A DNA stretch of 64,000 nucleotides from NCBI GenBank assembly GCA_945859605.1, contig OX243820.1, forward strand, positions 23,044,450 through 23,108,449. The letters run 5' to 3'. The position numbers were made by a program, and so were the translations under genes. The notes beneath the pieces are model-generated. The model did no database searches, was not told the DNA's origin, and saw only the letters and a list, made by a program, of their open reading frames with translations. This DNA comes from Lumbricus rubellus. Lineage: Eukaryota > Annelida > Clitellata > Crassiclitellata > Lumbricidae. Shown here piece after piece: positions 59,730 through 64,000 of the stretch (its first letter is position 1; the number at the start of each line of letters is the position of its first letter).

Positions 59730-62245
59730 ATGAGTGAACGTCTGAAAGTTGTCGTTGGTCATCTGAACGCCGACCATCGGAAAAGTGATGTTGATTCCGT
59801 ATCCTTTTCATGCAGGAATAATTAGGTCTAAGCCTATAACGCAGTGTTTCTTAACCAGTGTTCAGCCGAACCCCTGGGTTTCGGTGAACCACTGCCAGGG
59901 GTTCGGCAGAGGTCCTCTGAAATATATACAGGGTGGTCCAGCATAAATGTCCCGACTTTGAACGCGTATAACTTCCCCAATTTTTGGAATTTATTTATAC
60001 TTTATGCGTCAAATTAAAGGCATTTCACTCTAGTATTTGCACTGAAAAGGTCGAACTGGTGCTTGTTTAGGTTTTAATTATATGCTTGGAACAGCGCTAG
60101 CTACCATATTTTGACGTTTTCTATGACATAATATGGCGCCGTTTTCCCGGGATAGTCACAAGTCGTTTTTTGCTAACGCGCGCATAGACACAATTATTTT
60201 AGGTGTTTGCAGCAGTCTCTCCCATGAATATCCTCTTTTCGCTAAACCGTTTTCTTTCAATTTTATCAACAACCGTGCGCACTGCCACGCGCTGCTTTAG
60301 ACGCAAAGAAGCGGCTGTCTCGCTATAGCCGTTTCTTTGCGTCAGTGTTTTAGTGCTGTTGGACATCACGTTGACAAATAACTTTAGATCATCTTTTAGG
60401 ATACGGTGTTTCTAGGACTACCTGTATCGCGCGAAATGACCTGGAGAGATTTGTTTATAGGGCCTGCCCGGTTTATTGTCTTGACGGCCAATTTACTCGG
60501 ACACAAGAGCAATGTTAGCGGATATGAACACCGTAATTCCCATGGTTTACTAAATCCTGTTTTTATCAATTTTCCGTAGGAGATAATTCAAGGTATTGTT
60601 TAATGTTTATTCCATACACTGTTAGAAAATTCGTTAATCATTTCAAGCGAATTAAATCCCTTATCAGTTCTGAAAATTAAGATCAAAACGCAATCACCGT
60701 CTGTCAACGGCGCCAGATCGCGTCAGAAAACAACAAAATATGGTAGCTAGCGCCGTTCCGCGCATATAATTAAAACCTAAACTTGTACCAGTTCCATTTT
60801 TTCCGTGCAAATACTAGAGTGAAATACCTTTTATTTGACGTATAAAGTATAAATAAATTCCAAAAATTGGCGAAGTTATAAGCGTGCAAAGTCGGGACAT
60901 TTATGCTGGACCACCCTGTACATATTCAGGGTGAGTGTGTGTGAGTGAAAAATCATTTGCTATTTTATTTTTATTTCTCGGCTTTTATTTAATAACAAAG
61001 GATACATTAAGATGCAATTGGTAGTGTTGGTACGGTTAGTTGACTGTTAGTAGTTCATGTATTGAATGCATTAATATTGCATCACATTTTGGCACAATTT
61101 TTTAAATTTCCTTTTGTTCCTATTAGTTAAAAAATTATTGTTCAAACTTTAGGGGTTCGGTGAGTGGTCATGGATTTCTCTTGGGGTTCGGCTCCCTTGA
61201 AAAGGTTAAGAACCACTGCTATAACGTGTCGGTCGCGGGTTCAAAATAAATGTGTGGGGTACGAGTGACACTTGCCGAATTCTAGGCCTACATCTAGAGC
61301 AGAGCTGGGGGATTTATAAGATCAATCGACCAACTTTATTGTTCACCGCAGAAGTAGGCTAGACCTACATAATGCGAGAATGATTGAGGTCTAGGGGTAC
61401 AGTTCAGTGACAATGGGTTAGAACCAAAGGAATGACAATTCCGCTAACGACTCGCCCTAATACGATCAGTAGGTCCAGGGACTATGTCAAACGATAAGGT
61501 CAGTACAGTGACTTTTAAATAGTTTATTTATTTACTGTAATTTTAATGTTCATATAGGCTACTCATTAACATAGTAGGCTTTTAGTAGCTTATTATCAAC
61601 GTTGTTGTTTTAAACGTAAAATAATGTCGTTTATTCTGCTGCAAACTCAGTCAACTTTATTCACGGTCGTATTGAACACAACACAATACAATAACACAAT
61701 AGGGCAAATTGGACATGGTAGCCCAGACTGCAACCTGATGTCCTCTGTAATTCAGTGTGAACATAAGAAGCAAAGTAGGCTAACTACTTGAAATAGTTCA
61801 AATATTTATTTAGGCTATTAAATTTGTATTTCAAATACAATTTAAATTTTGGTGTCTATTTTGTATTTCTATCTCAAATACAGTAGCTTGTATTGCTTAT
61901 GGATGTTGGGTTGCAAAGACAATTTATTATTACTTTTTGTCATCTTCATGTATCAATATCAAGGACAAGTTTTAATACCTTTGTGAATATGACGGGCTGC
62001 AAGTGACAAAAAAACTTATTCATGCAACTTCTCTGTACTACCAAATGACAAAGTTGTTGAGACTTAACATTCCAACAGAAGCTGTGCAGTGGCCAGCTGC
62101 AGGCGACTCCATCACTTGGCGGTTATACATACACTTCCTCAGAAGTAGAATCAGCTCTAACACATGAGCAGAAAGCCTTCTATGAAGAAAATGGATTTGT
62201 CATCATTAGAAAGTTGGTTCCAAAGCATAAGATTGCAAAATACCG
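59730..62245 (+). CDS. PHYH: Phytanoyl-CoA 2-hydroxylase, tandem copy C, first two exons (3' end outside window)
   Basis: Exon 1 is 59730-59798 (23 codons with PTS2 RLKVVVGHL) and exon 2 is 62079-62245, same lengths and phases as copies A and B. Exon 1 differs from copy B mainly at its end (KSDVDS against KSDVNS). Exon 2 matches copy A at EVESALT and AKYR, and copy B at [19 protein letters not shown], so it is a mosaic. Intron 1 keeps the GTATCCTTTT donor and a CTTAAC branch-like motif, despite a 1.4-kb hAT element inserted 43 nt after exon 1. Exon 3 is not found in 62246-64000, consistent with a long intron 2 also carrying a hAT element, so intactness of the whole gene is unknown. Confidence 0.85.
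59842..61218. mobile_element. hAT element in PHYH-C intron 1, itself interrupted
   Basis: Ends CAGTGTTTCTTAACCAG and AGGTTAAGAACCACTG form an imperfect inverted repeat. The exact 8-bp duplication CTATAACG is at 59834-59841 and 61219-61226. Subterminal GGGTTCGG motifs occur on both sides. A TA-flanked MITE sits inside (59929-60918). No transposase. Confidence 0.85.
59929..60918. mobile_element. TA-flanked MITE with about 190-bp inverted repeats, nested in the hAT
   Basis: Ends CAGGGTGGTCCAGCATAAAT and its inverse extend as near-perfect inverted repeats, 59929-60120 and about 60725-60918, flanked by TA on both sides as in Tc1/mariner insertions. The interior is non-coding with GC-rich patches. 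Confidence 0.8.
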
Positions 62246-62657
62246 GTGGGTTACTAAAATCTTCTTATGCTATGACTGTAAAACCCTAAATTGTCATTTG
62301 ATGGTATATTTTCGAACTTCCACCAACTTTTTACATTGTGCAATTAGTATTTAATCTACATCTTTATTGCCACTGAGGGTGTCCTTAAAGTGACGATTAC
62401 TAACTTTGAATTAAGTCTACTTGCCTAATTTATAATGATTCATATAATTATGGCCTATTGGACACCTGTTTAATTGTCACTTTAAAATTGCTCACTGACT
62501 TGAACTTTTTTAAAGATTTGAAATGAAAAGCCTTGTATTCAGCCATGATTGATTTGATCTTGTTTACTTTAGAGTTTAAATCAATAAAGTTCTAGTATCA
62601 TTTGAGGAGAGTTGTTGCATGCTGTCTTAACCAGATACAATACAATATACATTACAC

Positions 62658-63878
62658 CAGGGGTTCTCAACCTTTTTTCGCACGCGACACACCTAAACTT
62701 GCAACCAAATTTCGCGACACACCATGCAATCGTCATGTGAATATCGTTTTAAAGAAATTAAATTAGGCCTAAGCCAGTTCAGCATATATAGACCTATTTG
62801 AAATTGTTACAAATTCTAATGAATGATATGTTGAAACTGAATGCTTTTTCGTTACTAATTACTGTAAAATTCCGAAATCTAGAACTCTAAATTTACGATT
62901 CTACGTCGTTTGATGACTCTGCGTTAAATGTTTGACAGTTAGTGGGATTTTTGCTCCTGAATTTTTTTCGGACCAAAGTAAGAGGAGAATCCACAGGCTT
63001 TGTGAGTGCAACACGTAGCCCACAACTGCATAAGCCTGAAGACTTTAAGTTTCAGTCCTTATCCGTTAACGAGACTAACAAATGAAATTGGCTGAATAGA
63101 AAATTGCATTAGATACAAAAAAGCGCAAGAAATATTATAAATTATCCATAGTCCAAGCCACTCTAATAGCTCAAGGCAAAAGAAGAAATCATGGGATTAT
63201 AAGGGTGGCTAAACACTATAATACCGAAACTAAACGCCCTTCAAAACGTCGAATTATTGTAACGGAAAACAGGAAATGGTCTAGTTAAAAAAACTTGAAC
63301 CATTGGGACTTCTGGGTCCCTGGACGTTGTCCACCTTCCTTATAGAAAAATACGGTAATTAATTGTCACGCTCTGAATACGCAAACAGCTAATTAAGAAA
63401 GCACATCCAGCCATTCCGAGTCATCAACTTCAAAATCGCAAAATTTCTAATTCTATATGATGATTTCCCTTCCCCCATTATTTTCGAAGGTTACAGCACT
63501 GGGTAAAATTTTAATCAGTGCGCTCGCCAATGTCTTATAGACCTACTCTGGTCTGTGTCATGTATAGTTGTATACGCCCTATGCCTACATAAAGAGTGCA
63601 TGTGGGCTTGTAGGGCAAACATTATGGCTGCTCCCGATTGCGATCAAACAGAATAGATAAAGTCCTACGAGCATATTCTTACAGCCTATGCCTGTCAAAC
63701 TGCTAAAGTGAACAAGTCAGTGCAACTGTGAAAGGCAAGAACGACGGTTTTATGCTGTGAGAATTTGCGACACACCAATTCTTCGCGACACACCAGCGAC
63801 ACACCATCTTTTCGCGACACACCACCGGTCGCTTCGCGACACACCAGTGTGTCGCGACACACCGGTTGAGAACCCCTG
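62658..63878. mobile_element. hAT-like element in PHYH-C intron 2 with CGACACACC repeats
   Basis: Ends CAGGGGTTCTCAACC and GGTTGAGAACCCCTG are perfect inverted copies. Subterminal CGCGACACACC occurs twice at the left and about six times at the right (63769-63862). The flanking octamers do not match, so the target duplication has decayed or the right flank was rearranged. No transposase frame. Confidence 0.75.
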
Positions 63879-64000
63879 CCATACGTGACTAATACAGTAA
63901 CTGACTACATGTATAATTATGGTGCATCACTTTCCTCTGAGGTAATTGCAATGGTGAATGCTAGTCTTGCCAAGACGAGGTGGATAATTATGGCCTACTT

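Overview
The window is animal nuclear DNA. Genes are split into short exons with GT..AG introns, the sequence is AT-rich, and transposon debris fills introns and intergenic space. Gene content (ST7, peroxisomal phytanoyl-CoA dioxygenase, a SUGP1-like splicing factor, a LicD-fold protein) fits a metazoan. The very frequent palindrome TAGGCCTA and the repeat load suggest an invertebrate deuterostome, most likely an echinoderm; that assignment is an inference.

Layout. (1) 1-10.9 kb, minus strand: 3'-incomplete SUGP1-like gene (SURP module, long Pro/Gly/Met-rich and RS-rich exon), with an inverted-repeat transposon at 45-2221. (2) 11-15.3 kb: repeat island with LINE 3' fragments, a fossil Tc1/mariner element with ~200-bp inverted ends, and hAT-like remnants. 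(3) 15.3-16.4 kb, minus strand: intronless LicD-family type II membrane protein. (4) 18.07-34.45 kb, plus strand: complete ST7 gene of 15 coding exons (554 codons plus stop), with a hAT element ending 33 bp before exon 5 and a 1.9-kb TIR element nested in a SINE in intron 10. (5) 36-62 kb and on past the right edge, plus strand: three tandem PHYH genes. A and B are complete (336 and 337 aa); C is cut by the window edge after exon 2. All three keep a PTS2 peroxisomal signal at the N terminus. In all three, intron 1 has the signature of a U12-type (minor spliceosome) intron.

The genes do not form one pathway. The PHYH array is the only functional cluster: peroxisomal alpha-oxidation of 3-methyl-branched fatty acids. 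Exons are nearly identical between paralogs, introns have diverged, and copy C looks mosaic between A and B.

The least conventional signals are: a ~85-bp repeat unit shared by at least two TIR elements with unrelated termini, a family of 70-80 bp mini-palindromes bounded by TTAA, and the conserved minor-class intron. No complete new multi-gene system was found. Exon coordinates come from reading splice sites and frame by eye; for ST7 and PHYH-A/B the exon lengths sum exactly to whole codons.
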